Notes: generated from the sequence alone by a model not told the origin. Numbered from the stretch's first letter, positions 40,977 to 50,311 are shown. The stretch is 64,000 nucleotides of DNA from Stappia sp. MMSF_3263 (GCF_030733745.1 NZ_JASHIK010000010.1:62001-126000); one strand, 5' to 3'. Program-made: numbers and translations.

Positions 40977-43810
40977 CCCCCTTCCTGCCCCTAGGCTTTA
41001 CCGCGCCGCTTGCCCTTGCCGCCCTGCTGCTGCTGCCGGTCATCTGGTGGCTGCTGCGCCTGATCCCGCCGAGCCCGCGCCGCGTCGCCTTCCCGCCCGC
41101 CCGGCTGCTCGCAGACATAGACCGGCGCGAGGAGACCCCCGACAAGAGCCCCCTGTGGCTGACAATCCTGCGCCTGTGCCTTGCCGCCGCGCTGATCTTC
41201 GCGCTCGCCGGTCCCGTCTGGCGGCCGAGCGCCGATGCGCCGGCCGGCAACGGGCCGCTCTGGGTCCTGCTCGACAATGGCTGGGCCTCGGCCAAGGCCT
41301 GGGAGCGTCAACGCCAGACGGCGGAGCGACTGATCACGGCCGCCGCCGACAGCGGCCGCCCCGTATTGTTCGCGGCAACCGCTGAAGGGCCCGACCAGCC
41401 GCTGGTCTCGCAAACGGCCAATGCCGCTCTGGAGCGTCTGCGGGTGCTGGAGCCCCGCTCATGGCCGACCACGCGCGGCGAACTGACGCTGGCGCTGCGC
41501 AAGGCAGCGGCAGACCAGCCGCCCGACGCGATCGTCTGGCTGAGCGATGGCATCGCCCGCGAGACGACACCGCGCTTCCTGGAAGACCTTCGCGCCCTTG
41601 TCGGCGATGCGGATCTGAGCGTGCTGACCGGCCTGCCGCGTCCAACGGCGCTCGCCGATGCCCGCAACGACATCGATGCGCTGACCGCCGCCGTGCTGCG
41701 CGGCGACCCATCGTCCGACAACCTGGTGGTGCGGGCGCTCGATCTGCGCGGACTGGTGCTTGGCGAGGCGACCCCCGTCTTCGAGGGCGACACGGATGTG
41801 GGCGAGGTGTCTTTCGACCTGCCGGTCGAGTTGCGCAACGACGTCGCCCGGCTCGAGGTTGCTGGCGAAAACAGCGCCGCCGGCGTCCAGCTGCTGGACG
41901 ACCGCTGGCAACGGCGCACGGTCGGCCTCGTCTCCGGCGCGTCCGCCGACCAGGCGCAACCCCTGCTGTCGCCGCTCTACTATCTGGACCGCGCGCTGTC
42001 GCCCTTTTCGGAGCTGCGCCGGCCACGCAGCGAAAACCTCGACACCGCCCTGCCGGAGCTCATTGACGAAGGCGTTTCCGTTCTGGTGCTCGCCGATGTC
42101 GGACGCATGCCGGACGCGGCCCTCGAGCGGGTCCGGGACTGGGTCGAGCAGGGCGGCATACTGGTGCGCTTCGCCGGACCGCGCCTGGCCGGCGGGTCGG
42201 ACGAGCTGATTCCCACCCCCCTTCGTGCCGGCAACCGGACCCTGGGTGGCAGCCTTTCCTGGGAAGAGCCGCAACCGCTCGCCAGCTTCTCGGACAGCTC
42301 CCCCTTCGCCCGCATGCCGGTGCCCGGCGACGTCACCGTCAACCGGCAGGTGCTCGCCGAACCGGGACCGGACCTTGCCGACCGCACCTGGGCAACGCTC
42401 GCCGACGGCACACCGCTCGTCACCGCCACCGCGCGCGGGCGCGGCACCGTGGTCCTCTTCCACGTGACGGCCGACACCGGCTGGTCGAACCTGCCGATTT
42501 CCGGCAGTTTCGTCGCCATGCTGCGGCGGATCGTCAGCCTCTCCTCGGCCGCTCCCGCCAACGACGAGGCCGGCACGCAGGCCGCCCCGGCCACGGCTGC
42601 GGGCGCGACCGATCCCTCGGAAACCCTTTTGCCGCCGGTGCGCCTGCTTGATGGCTATGGCCGGCTCGGCCCGCCATCGACGGCAGCGGTTCCGGTTCCC
42701 GCCTCGCAGCAGGACGTCGCCCCGAGCCGGCGCCATCCGCCGGGCCTCTACGGCAGCGACGACGCCTTCCGGGCAATCAACCTTCTCACCGCGCCCGAGC
42801 AGGTGATGGAGCTGGACCTCGCGCCGCTCGGCGGCACCGCCCGCGTGACCGGCTATCCGGCATCGGCGGCAACCGACCTGCGTCCCGCGCTGTTCCTGAT
42901 CGCCCTTTTGCTGCTCTTCGCCGACGCCCTCGCAATGATCTGGCTGCGCGGCGACCGCACGGCGCTTCGCGGCCGGCTGGGCCGGGTCCTGCCCACGGGG
43001 CTGGTTCTCGCCTGCGCCATGACGCTCGCCGCCGGCGAACTCCGGGCACAGGAGACTTCCGGAGACCTTGCCGCGTTGGAGGCGACGCTCGACACCCGCC
43101 TCGCCTATGTTCTCACCGGTCAGCCGGACCGCGACACGGCCAGCCGCCAGGGCCTGCTCGGGTTGACCCGTTACCTGTCGACCCGCACGGCCCTGGAACC
43201 CGAGGCGCCGGTCGGCGTGGACATCGCCAGCGACGAACTGGCATTCTATCCGATCCTCTACTGGCCCATTTCCGCCGACACCGAGCGCCCGTCATCCGAA
43301 GCCCTCGCCCGTATCGACACCTACATGCGCAATGGCGGCACGATCCTCTTCGACACGGCCGACCAGCTGTCCGCCGGCATCGGCCTTGGAACCTCGCCTG
43401 CCGTCCTGCGCCTGCGCGCCGTGCTCGACGGGCTCGACATGCCCCCGCTGGAGCCGGTCCCGGCCGATCATGTCCTGACCAAGGCCTTCTACCTTCTCGA
43501 GACCTTCCCCGGACGCTATTCCGGCGGACCGCTCTGGGTGGAGGCAACCGAGCAGGCGGCCGGGGAACCCGGCAGGCCGGTGCGCGGGGGCGACGGCGTC
43601 TCACCCGTTCTCATCACCGGCAACGATTTCGCAGGCGCATGGGCGGTCGACGAGGCCGGCAACTACCTGTTCCCGACGGTGCCGAACGATGCGGTCCAGC
43701 GCGAATACGCCTTCCGTGCCGGCGTCAACATCGTCATGTATGCGATGACCGGCAACTACAAGGCCGACCAGGTGCACATCCCCGCCCTTCTCGAACGTCT
43801 CGGACAATAG
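40973..43810 (+). CDS. BatA-like/DUF4159 membrane protein (945 aa)
   Basis: The product begins with the aerotolerance/BatA-type N-terminus: two membrane helices (about 10-28 and 60-80) and the intervening RVAFPPARLLADIDRREETP. A long periplasmic VWA-like and amidotransferase-like region follows (about 90-640). A third helix is LFLIALLLLFADALAMIWL near 645, another hydrophobic segment (GLVLACAMTLAAGELRA) lies near 680, and a C-terminal DUF4159 domain spans about 700-945. The whole is typical of alphaproteobacterial MoxR loci. The function is not established. Envelope stress tolerance is the usual suggestion. Confidence 0.85.
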   Translation: MTPFLPLGFTAPLALAALLLLPVIWWLLRLIPPSPRRVAFPPARLLADIDRREETPDKSPLWLTILRLCLAAALIFALAGPVWRPSADAPAGNGPLWVLLDNGWASAKAWERQRQTAERLITAAADSGRPVLFAATAEGPDQPLVSQTANAALERLRVLEPRSWPTTRGELTLALRKAAADQPPDAIVWLSDGIARETTPRFLEDLRALVGDADLSVLTGLPRPTALADARNDIDALTAAVLRGDPSSDNLVVRALDLRGLVLGEATPVFEGDTDVGEVSFDLPVELRNDVARLEVAGENSAAGVQLLDDRWQRRTVGLVSGASADQAQPLLSPLYYLDRALSPFSELRRPRSENLDTALPELIDEGVSVLVLADVGRMPDAALERVRDWVEQGGILVRFAGPRLAGGSDELIPTPLRAGNRTLGGSLSWEEPQPLASFSDSSPFARMPVPGDVTVNRQVLAEPGPDLADRTWATLADGTPLVTATARGRGTVVLFHVTADTGWSNLPISGSFVAMLRRIVSLSSAAPANDEAGTQAAPATAAGATDPSETLLPPVRLLDGYGRLGPPSTAAVPVPASQQDVAPSRRHPPGLYGSDDAFRAINLLTAPEQVMELDLAPLGGTARVTGYPASAATDLRPALFLIALLLLFADALAMIWLRGDRTALRGRLGRVLPTGLVLACAMTLAAGELRAQETSGDLAALEATLDTRLAYVLTGQPDRDTASRQGLLGLTRYLSTRTALEPEAPVGVDIASDELAFYPILYWPISADTERPSSEALARIDTYMRNGGTILFDTADQLSAGIGLGTSPAVLRLRAVLDGLDMPPLEPVPADHVLTKAFYLLETFPGRYSGGPLWVEATEQAAGEPGRPVRGGDGVSPVLITGNDFAGAWAVDEAGNYLFPTVPNDAVQREYAFRAGVNIVMYAMTGNYKADQVHIPALLERLGQ

Positions 43811-43819
43811 GAGCGACGC

Positions 43820-45898
43820 GTGATCTGGTCCCTCTCCTTCGCTCCGCTGTTTCCCCTTTGGGTGCTGGTCGCCGCAGCCATTGCCGCGCTCGCGCTTTCG
43901 GTTGCCGCCTTCGTCCTGCGCCTGCCCGCATGGCCGCTGCGCGCCCTGGCGATGGCGCTGCTGGTCTTCGCGCTTGCCGGCCCGGCCGTGGAGCGCGAGG
44001 ACCGCGAGCCGCTGAGCAGCGTCGTGTCGATCGTCGTCGACGAGAGCCAGAGCCAGCGCCTGGGAGATCGCGCCACATCCACCAATGAGGCCCTTGCCGC
44101 GCTTGAGCAGCGCTTCGCCGCACTCCCCGGCTACGAGCTGCGCGTCACCCGCGCCGCCCGCGGCGACGGCGCCACGGCGGACGGTACGGCGCTGTTCTCG
44201 GCGCTGGCCGACAGCCTCTCCGACGTGCCGCCCGAACGGATCGGCGGCGGCGTCATGATCACCGACGGGCAAGTCCACGACATTCCGGAAAAGGCCGCCG
44301 ACCTTGGCTTCGATGCACCGCTACATGCGCTTGTGACGGGCGTCGAGGACGAGATCGACCGCCGCCTCGCCATCGCCCGCGCCCCGAAATTCGCCCTTGT
44401 CGGCTCCGAACAGGTCGTCACCCTGCAGCTTCAGGACCGCGGCGTGGAGACCGCTGCCGACCGGGTCACCATCACCGTGCGGCGCGACGGCGAGATCGTC
44501 ACCCAGCAGCGCGCCCAACCCGGCTCGACCATCGACATTCCCGTCACCGTCGCCCATGGCGGCAACAACATCTTCGAATTCTCCGCCGACACGCTGGAGG
44601 GCGAACTCACCGAGCTCAACAACCGCGTCGTCGTCACCGTCGAGGGCATTCGCGAGAACCTGCGGGTGCTGCTCGTTTCCGGCAGCCCGCATGCGGGCGA
44701 GCGCACCTGGCGCAATCTGCTGAAGTCCGATGCGTCCGTCGACCTTGTCCACTTCACCATCCTGCGTCCGCCCGACAAGCAGGACGGCACGCCGATCAAC
44801 CAGCTGTCGCTGATCGCCTTCCCGACCCGCGAGCTGTTCTCGGTCAAGATCGACGAGTTCGACCTGATCATCTTCGACCGCTACGAACGGCGCGGCGTGC
44901 TGCCGCTGCTCTACTTCGACAACATCGCCCGCTTCGTGCGCGAGGGCGGCGCGGTGCTGGTCGCAGGCGGTCCCGACTATGCCGAGGGCGGCAGCATCTA
45001 TCGCACGCCGCTGTCGCCCGTGCTGCCGGCCGAGCCGAGCGGCATGATCTACGAGGAACCCTTCCGGGCAGCGATCTCGCAAACCGGCAGCCGCCATCCG
45101 GTGACCCGGGGCCTGCCCGGCGGCAACGCGGAGCCGCCGGCCTGGAGCCGCTGGTTCCGCCTCGTCGACGCGACCATCCGCAACGGCGAGACCCTGATGA
45201 CCGGCGCGGAGGAAAAGCCGCTGCTGGTGCTGAGCCGCGAGGGCGAGGGCCGCGTCGCCGTGCTGCTGTCCGATCACGTCTGGCTGTGGGCGCGCGGCTA
45301 CGAGGGCGGCGGACCGCATGTGGCGCTGCTGCGCCGCCTCGCCCATTGGCTGATGAAGGAGCCGGATCTCGAGGAAGAGGCCCTGCGGCTCACCTCGCGC
45401 GGCGTCGAGGTTATCGCCGAGCGCCAGACGATCGGCGAGAGCGTCAGCGACATGACGCTGACACTGCCGGGCGGCGAGACCCGCAACCTGACGCCGACCG
45501 AAGTGTCGCCAGGGCTCTGGCGCGCCAGCGCACCCGCCCCCGACCTGGGCCTTTACTCGGTCGATGACGGAACTCGCAAGGCCCTGGTGCATGTCGGCCC
45601 GCCCAATCCGCGCGAGTTCACCGACGTGCTTTCCACCACCGAAACGCTGGCACCGCTTGCCGAGGAAACCGGCGGCAGCGTGCGGCGGCTTGTCGATGCC
45701 GGCGGCAACGTGCTGATACCGCGTGTCGTGCCGCTGCGCCGCGCGACAAGCTTTGCCGGAGACGGCTGGATCGGTTTCCGTACCAGCGATGCAAGCGTGC
45801 TCAAGGGGATCGACCGCTACCCGCTTTTCGCGGGCCTTCTCGGCCTGGCGCTTCTGCTCGGCGCGGTCTCGCTGCTGTGGTACCGCGAGGGGCGTTGA
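43820..45898 (+). CDS. Large VWA/amidotransferase-like membrane protein (692 aa)
   Basis: The GTG start at 43820 lies 9 bases after the DUF4159 gene. Two N-terminal helices (about 8-28 and 34-55, with AWPLRALAMALLVFALAGPA) precede a VWA-like segment (VVSIVVDESQSQRLGDRA, about 68-85). Then come a beta-sandwich-like region, an amidotransferase-like region (about 280-500, with RVLLVSGSPHAGERTWRNLL) and a final helix (LLGLALLLGAVSLLWY, about 672-688). The architecture mirrors the preceding protein, suggesting a two-component membrane complex served by MoxR and DUF58. Confidence 0.82.
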   Translation: MIWSLSFAPLFPLWVLVAAAIAALALSVAAFVLRLPAWPLRALAMALLVFALAGPAVEREDREPLSSVVSIVVDESQSQRLGDRATSTNEALAALEQRFAALPGYELRVTRAARGDGATADGTALFSALADSLSDVPPERIGGGVMITDGQVHDIPEKAADLGFDAPLHALVTGVEDEIDRRLAIARAPKFALVGSEQVVTLQLQDRGVETAADRVTITVRRDGEIVTQQRAQPGSTIDIPVTVAHGGNNIFEFSADTLEGELTELNNRVVVTVEGIRENLRVLLVSGSPHAGERTWRNLLKSDASVDLVHFTILRPPDKQDGTPINQLSLIAFPTRELFSVKIDEFDLIIFDRYERRGVLPLLYFDNIARFVREGGAVLVAGGPDYAEGGSIYRTPLSPVLPAEPSGMIYEEPFRAAISQTGSRHPVTRGLPGGNAEPPAWSRWFRLVDATIRNGETLMTGAEEKPLLVLSREGEGRVAVLLSDHVWLWARGYEGGGPHVALLRRLAHWLMKEPDLEEEALRLTSRGVEVIAERQTIGESVSDMTLTLPGGETRNLTPTEVSPGLWRASAPAPDLGLYSVDDGTRKALVHVGPPNPREFTDVLSTTETLAPLAEETGGSVRRLVDAGGNVLIPRVVPLRRATSFAGDGWIGFRTSDASVLKGIDRYPLFAGLLGLALLLGAVSLLWYREGR

Positions 45899-45905
45899 CG
45901 CGGTT

Positions 45906-46406
45906 TCAGCCGCGTCCCCCGCGTGCCTGCCCCACCGGCAGGGGGGAACCCGGCACGAGATTGGCGACAAGCACCCGCGCCGGATCGACCGGGCCCGGCA
46001 GCGTGATCGAGCCCGGCGGAACCGGCTCGAACCCGAGCGGGCCGTAATAGGGCGCGTCGCCGACAAGCAGGACGCTGCGTTCGCCGAAGGCCAGCGCCGT
46101 CTTCAGCGCCTGGTTCACCAGGAGCCGCCCCAGTCCCTTGTTCTTGAAGGCCGGCGCCACGGCGAGCGGACCGAGCAGTTGCGACGGCGCACCGCCGATG
46201 GTGATCGGCGTCAACCAGACCGAGCCGGCAAAGACATCCCCGCTCATGCCGACAAAGCTCAGGCGCGGGTCGTGATCAACGCCTTCACGCAGGCGGAACG
46301 CGGTCTTGGCGAAACGGCCAGGGCCGAACGCATCGGCCTGCAGGGCCTCGATGGCGGCAAGGTCTTCGGGGGTTTCGTTCCGGATAAGCCAGGAAAGAGC
46401 GAGCAT
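45906..46406 (-). CDS. GNAT-family N-acetyltransferase
   Basis: The 166-aa protein resembles the COG3153 acetyltransferase group. It has IRNETPEDLAAIEALQADAF at the N-terminus, LLGPLAVAPAFKNKGLGRLL (acetyl-CoA motif A, about 78-97), and VLLVGDAPYYGPLGFEPVPP. The latter is characteristic of this group. It is convergent with the MoxR operon (7-base gap). The acceptor is unknown. Confidence 0.87.
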   Translation of the reverse strand: MLALSWLIRNETPEDLAAIEALQADAFGPGRFAKTAFRLREGVDHDPRLSFVGMSGDVFAGSVWLTPITIGGAPSQLLGPLAVAPAFKNKGLGRLLVNQALKTALAFGERSVLLVGDAPYYGPLGFEPVPPGSITLPGPVDPARVLVANLVPGSPLPVGQARGGRG

Positions 46407-46773
46407 GGTCGGTTCTCGGGATCGGGACGGTCAGGCAGGAAACCGGTGCCTGTCGAACCGTTCCGAGGGATCTTTCGAACCGCTCTACCGGTGTCTCAAG
46501 GCACGCGTGTGACGACGCGCGAGGGCTGGCCTCGTCGCAATTCTCGTCGTCGCTGGCGTTCGATCCTGATCATCTTCATCCGGCCTGTCGGGACGCAAGG
46601 CGCGCGCCCTTCATCTGGTGCGAGGGCGGTCGGTATCATGCAACACCCGGTCCGTAAAGCGTTTCCTGTGTCTTCGCTCACCGTTCATTCCTGGTGAACG
46701 CACCATTCAGGTCGTTGAAGACTGTGCGCCAGGGCCCATCTCCGGGGTACAACAGACACAGGAGGATATCATC
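46407..46773. other. 367-base gap upstream of the hydroquinone reductase gene
   Basis: Promoter region shared by two divergent genes. The only structure I see is the inverted repeat at 46682-46700 and the strong ribosome binding site at 46760-46765. No small gene is supportable. Confidence 0.4.
46682..46700. promoter_or_regulatory. Inverted repeat, possible operator of the reductase gene
   Basis: CGTTCA (46682-46687) and TGAACG (46695-46700) are perfect inverted repeats separated by 7 bases, 74 bases before the start codon. Size and spacing suit a dimeric regulator, but no regulator gene is adjacent. Confidence 0.3.
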
Positions 46774-47754
46774 ATGGGTCAACTCGTCGAAGGCGTCTGG
46801 AAGACCGGCTGGATCGACACCAGCTCCAGCGGGGGCCGATTCGTTCGCAAGGAGTCCGTGTTTCGCAACTGGATCACCCCCGACGGGACCGCAGGTCCGA
46901 CGGGCGAGGCCGGCTTTGCCGCCGAGGCAGGTCGCTATCACCTGATTGTCTCCCTTGCCTGTCCCTGGGCCCACCGGACGCTGGTCTTTCGCAAGCTCAA
47001 GCGGCTGGAGGACGTCATCACCGTGTCGGCGGTCGAGCCGCTGATGCTGGAAGATGGCTGGACTTTCTCGGAAGCCGAACCCGAGACCGGCGCTCGCACC
47101 GCCTGGCAGGTCTATGTGAAGGCCGACCCCACCTATACCGGCCGCGCCACCGTGCCGATCCTGTGGGACCGCAAGCGGCAGACCATCGTCTCCAACGAAT
47201 CGGCCGACATCATCCGGATGTTCAATTCGGCGTTCGATGCACTGCCGGGGGTCGATGCAACGCTCGACTTCCATCCGCAGGCGCTGCGCGAGGAGATCGA
47301 GCGCGTCAACACCCGCGTCTACGACACGGTCAACAACGGCGTCTACAAGGCCGGCTTCGCGACGACGCAATCGGCCTATGAGGAGGCCGTCGGCAAGCTC
47401 TTCGAAAGCCTCGACTGGCTCGAGGAGCGCCTTGGCGGGAGCCGCTACCTGACCGGCGACCGGCTCACCGAAGCCGACTGGCGGCTGTTCACCACCCTGC
47501 TGCGCTTCGACCCGGTCTATGTCGGCCATTTCAAGTGCAACATCCGCCGCATCGCCGACTATCCGAACCTCTCCGGCTTCCTGCGCGAACTCTACCAGCA
47601 GCCCGGCATTGCCGACACCTGCGACTTCGCCACGATCAAGCAGCACTATTACGGCTCGCACGAGAGCATCAACCCGACGCGGATCGTGCCGGCCGGGCCC
47701 GAGCTTGATCTCGACCGGCCCCACGGGCGCGACCGTCTCGGCCGCGCCGCCTGA
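46774..47754 (+). CDS. Glutathionyl-hydroquinone reductase (Xi-class glutathione transferase)
   Basis: The 326-aa protein reduces glutathionyl-hydroquinones (YqjG/PcpF/ECM4 group). The thioredoxin-like N-domain carries catalytic Cys63 in SLACPWAHRTLVFRKLK. TVPILWDRK, SNESADIIRMFN and the helical C-domain with ADWRLFTTLLRFDPVYVGHF and CNIRRIADYPNLSGFLREL follow the family order. AGGAGG 8 bases before the ATG at 46774 fixes the start. Its role would be to recycle quinones in redox or xenobiotic stress. Confidence 0.93.
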   Translation: MGQLVEGVWKTGWIDTSSSGGRFVRKESVFRNWITPDGTAGPTGEAGFAAEAGRYHLIVSLACPWAHRTLVFRKLKRLEDVITVSAVEPLMLEDGWTFSEAEPETGARTAWQVYVKADPTYTGRATVPILWDRKRQTIVSNESADIIRMFNSAFDALPGVDATLDFHPQALREEIERVNTRVYDTVNNGVYKAGFATTQSAYEEAVGKLFESLDWLEERLGGSRYLTGDRLTEADWRLFTTLLRFDPVYVGHFKCNIRRIADYPNLSGFLRELYQQPGIADTCDFATIKQHYYGSHESINPTRIVPAGPELDLDRPHGRDRLGRAA

Positions 47755-47776
47755 TCCACGCCCCCGCGCGCGGCCG

Positions 47777-48256
47777 CTACCACAGCGGCGCGACCGCGCT
47801 CTCGCCGGCAAGCTCCGCAAGGCGCCGGCGGGTGGCGGGTGTCGTCTCCTCGGGCAGCGCATCGACCGCGAAGAACCGCGCCTCGCGGATCTCGCGGTTC
47901 GGCCGTAGTGCGTCATCCGGCACGAGGACAGCCGGAAGCCGGTAAAGGGCAACGTGATCGCGCAGGTGGTCGCGCCGGTTGTGGTAGATGGCAAAGAGTT
48001 CCGGCTCCGCGCCCGCGCCCGGCAACACGCCTGTTTCCTCGCGGAGTTCCCGCAAGGCGGCCTCCGCCAGCGTCTCGCCGGCATCCACGGCGCCGCCGGG
48101 AAGATACCAACCCCGCAGATAGGTGTGACGGACAAGCAGGACGGCGCCATCCGCGTCCCGCGCGGCAATCCGCACACCGAGTGTCATCGCGCGCTGGTAG
48201 CGGGTCGCCGCCAGAGCGAGCCTGCGTATCGCTTTCAGCGGAAGGATGGTCCGCAT
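47777..48256 (-). CDS. NUDIX hydrolase
   Basis: The 159-aa protein has a complete Nudix box ([20 protein letters not shown] then ETG, about 58-80). It is preceded by the ALV-type strand [18 protein letters not shown] and followed by [19 protein letters not shown]. Substrate class cannot be assigned. An AGAGGG site 8 bases before the ATG at 48256 favours that start over 48289. It is convergent with the reductase gene (22-base gap). Confidence 0.85.
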   Translation of the reverse strand: MRTILPLKAIRRLALAATRYQRAMTLGVRIAARDADGAVLLVRHTYLRGWYLPGGAVDAGETLAEAALRELREETGVLPGAGAEPELFAIYHNRRDHLRDHVALYRLPAVLVPDDALRPNREIREARFFAVDALPEETTPATRRRLAELAGESAVAPLW

Positions 48257-48341
48257 GCCACTGACCCTCTTCACCGCACCCGGTTTCACCCGTCATGGGA
48301 TCCGCTCGAAGTCGGGTGCCCGATAACAGATACTTAACCCA

Positions 48342-48360
48342 CCATGCGCGCCGCGCATGG
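48342..48360. promoter_or_regulatory. 19-base near-perfect palindrome upstream of a small ORF
   Basis: CCATGCGCG (48342-48350) and CGCGCATGG (48352-48360) are perfect 9-base inverted repeats around a single C. The palindrome lies between the divergent NUDIX gene and the 37-aa ORF. It could be an operator, or a hairpin at the start of the small transcript. Confidence 0.5.
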
Positions 48361-48488
48361 GAGAAATGCCCGAATGGCGCTTGTTCAGGCAGGGGATTCC
48401 GGGGATTGTCGCCACGCAGCCGAAGGAGCGACACCCGCATGCGGCGGACCCCCATCGTCTCCAAGCTGCATTCTCGAAGGAGAGAGCC

Positions 48489-48602
48489 ATGTTGTCGGTC
48501 CTGTTTCCGACCCGCGCCCGGCGCCGTTACGTTTGGCGGCCGGCCATCGACCTGACCAACCCGCGCATCGCCGCGGTGCTGACCACGTTCAGCGGCAACT
48601 GA
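48489..48602 (+). CDS. 37-aa small protein of unknown function
   Basis: The ORF starts at ATG 48489 after AAGGAG with 6 bases of spacing, a strong ribosome binding site, and ends at TGA 48602. The product is basic in its first third (FPTRARRRYVWRPA) and contains IDLTNPRIAAVLTTFSGN. It has no clear membrane helix and no family that I know. An intrinsic terminator lies 78 bases downstream and a 19-base palindrome 129 bases upstream, so it looks like a self-contained transcription unit, either a small protein gene or a dual-function RNA. Confidence 0.5.
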   Translation: MLSVLFPTRARRRYVWRPAIDLTNPRIAAVLTTFSGN

Positions 48603-48679
48603 CACGGCCGGCTTTGGCAAGAGCGCATGGCGCCTTGCCGGGACCTCCCGTTCTGCACCGTCCCGAGAGGACGGATGGA

Positions 48680-48708
48680 AGCGCCCGGACCCGTCCGCGG
48701 CGCTTTTT
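48680..48708 (+). terminator. Intrinsic terminator of the small-ORF unit
   Basis: AGCGCC (48680-48685) pairs with GGCGCT (48699-48704), and inside CGGAC pairs with GTCCG. TTTTT follows. It closes the transcript of the 37-aa ORF and separates it from the phosphoesterase gene, 38 bases downstream. Confidence 0.85.
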
Positions 48709-48745
48709 GCTTGACCGGACCCGCATGCTTTCCTGATGTGGGCGC

Positions 48746-49657
48746 ATGTTCCGTCTTGCACATTTCTCCGATCCCCACCTTGGCCCGATGCCCGACGCGA
48801 AGTTCCGCGACCTCGTTTCCAAACGGGTGATCGGCTACGTCAACTGGCACCGCTCGCGCGCCCGGACCATGACCGGCGCCTGGCTTCCCGGCCTTGTCGA
48901 GGATATCCAGGACAACAGCCCGGATCACATCGCGCTGACCGGCGACCTCGTCAACATCGCGCTGGACCTGGAAATCGCAGCGGCACGGCACTGGCTGGAC
49001 GACCTCGCCCCGCCCGACCGGCTGACCGTCGTTCCCGGCAATCACGACGCCTATGTGCCAGGCGCCCTGCGCCGTGCCGTCCATGCCTGGGGCCCCTACA
49101 TGAGCGGCGACGCCGAGACGCCCGACCATTTCCCGTTTGTTCGCCGGCGCGGTCCGCTGGCGCTTGTCGGCGTTTCCAGCGCGCGCGCCAGCGGCCCGTG
49201 GTTCGCCACCGGCCGCATCGGCACCGCCCAGACACGCCGGCTGCGGGACTGCCTGGAACGGCTTGGCGAGGAAGGCCTGTTCCGCGTCCTTCTCATCCAT
49301 CATCCCCCGCAACCGGGGGCAACCGGGTGGAACAAGCGCCTGACCGATGCCTCGCGCGTGCGCGCTGCGGTCAAGCGGGCAGGCTGCGAACTCATCCTGC
49401 ATGGCCACACCCATCTTGCCACCCGCACCGCCATCGACGGGCCTGCCGGACCGGTGTCGGTGATCGGCGTGCCCTCGGCCTCCAACGGACCGGGGCACAA
49501 GCGCCCCGCCGCCCGCTACAACCTGTTCTCGATCGATGGCGCACCGGGCAACTGGCAGTGTGAAATGGAAGAGCGCGGCTTCGTCTCCAAGGCCCCTCGC
49601 GAGGAAGCGCAACAGGTCGCGACGATCGCGCGGCACGCGATCGACATTCCCGGATAG
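48746..49657 (+). CDS. Metallophosphoesterase (calcineurin-like)
   Basis: The 303-aa protein has all dimetal motifs in order: SDPHLG (8-13), TGDLVN (about 65), VVPGNHDAYV (about 95), the HH pair in LLIHHPP, and ELILHGHTHLATR (about 220). Members hydrolyse phosphodiesters or phosphomonoesters, including cyclic nucleotides and UDP-sugars or lipid intermediates. The substrate here is unknown. The ATG at 48746 is used. No signal peptide is visible. It is convergent with the 206-aa gene, 33 bases away. Confidence 0.9.
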   Translation: MFRLAHFSDPHLGPMPDAKFRDLVSKRVIGYVNWHRSRARTMTGAWLPGLVEDIQDNSPDHIALTGDLVNIALDLEIAAARHWLDDLAPPDRLTVVPGNHDAYVPGALRRAVHAWGPYMSGDAETPDHFPFVRRRGPLALVGVSSARASGPWFATGRIGTAQTRRLRDCLERLGEEGLFRVLLIHHPPQPGATGWNKRLTDASRVRAAVKRAGCELILHGHTHLATRTAIDGPAGPVSVIGVPSASNGPGHKRPAARYNLFSIDGAPGNWQCEMEERGFVSKAPREEAQQVATIARHAIDIPG

Positions 49658-49690
49658 GCGAGGCTCAAGGGGAAAAACGGGCCGCAGGCG

Positions 49691-50311
49691 TCAGTTCAGG
49701 GGATTGGCGAACCACGCGTAGCCAACCAGCAGCGCGGCGCCGACCAGAAGGCCGACGGCAAAGGCCGCGAACGGCCCCCACAGCCCGCGCACATGCGGCA
49801 CGCTGGCCACCGACGGCTGGGTCGGCTGCTGCGGGACAGCCGCGACCGAAGTTTCCGCGCGCGGCGGCTCCTTCAGACGCTTGCTGAGCCAGTCGCCCTC
49901 GACGGCGCGCTCTCGCTCCAGCACCCGTTCGGCAATGTATTCGGTGATGCAGTCGGCCATGTCGTCGAGTTCGGGCGTCTCGAGGATCACCGTGCGGCCC
50001 AGCCGCGTGTCCTTGAGGAAACGGTAGGTGCGCTTGTCGCGCCCCATCGCCACGTGACCGGTGATATCGATCCAAAGGCGCGGGATGTTGCCCGGCACGA
50101 TCTGGAACGAGAACTGGTCGTCGTCCTCGGGAACTTCCTTGAAGATGTCCTGCAACTCCTCGGCGAGGAGTTCCAGACGGGCCCTTTCCGATTCCTGCAA
50201 GTCCACCACCACGTCGGTGCGCTCGACCTCGGCGAACTTGACCTTCCGGATGGCTTCCCGGAGGCTGCGCACCTTGGCATGCGGCACTACATTGTCACGC
50301 GATCTGGTCAT
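49691..50311 (-). CDS. Conserved hypothetical protein with C-terminal membrane anchor
   Basis: I do not recognise this gene. The 206-aa protein has a charged N-terminal half (REAIRKVKFAEVERTDVVVD, then a helix RARLELLAEELQDIF). A middle domain has QFSFQIVPGNIPRLWIDITG and HVAMGRDKRTYRFLKDTRLG. A Pro/Ala linker and one C-terminal helix (LWGPFAAFAVGLLVGAALLV, about 178-198) end it, giving a tail-anchored topology. A CtrA-like box (TAAA-N7-TTAAC) lies 23 bases upstream of its start codon, hinting at cell-cycle control. It is divergent from ybaK. Confidence 0.72.
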   Translation of the reverse strand: MTRSRDNVVPHAKVRSLREAIRKVKFAEVERTDVVVDLQESERARLELLAEELQDIFKEVPEDDDQFSFQIVPGNIPRLWIDITGHVAMGRDKRTYRFLKDTRLGRTVILETPELDDMADCITEYIAERVLERERAVEGDWLSKRLKEPPRAETSVAAVPQQPTQPSVASVPHVRGLWGPFAAFAVGLLVGAALLVGYAWFANPLN

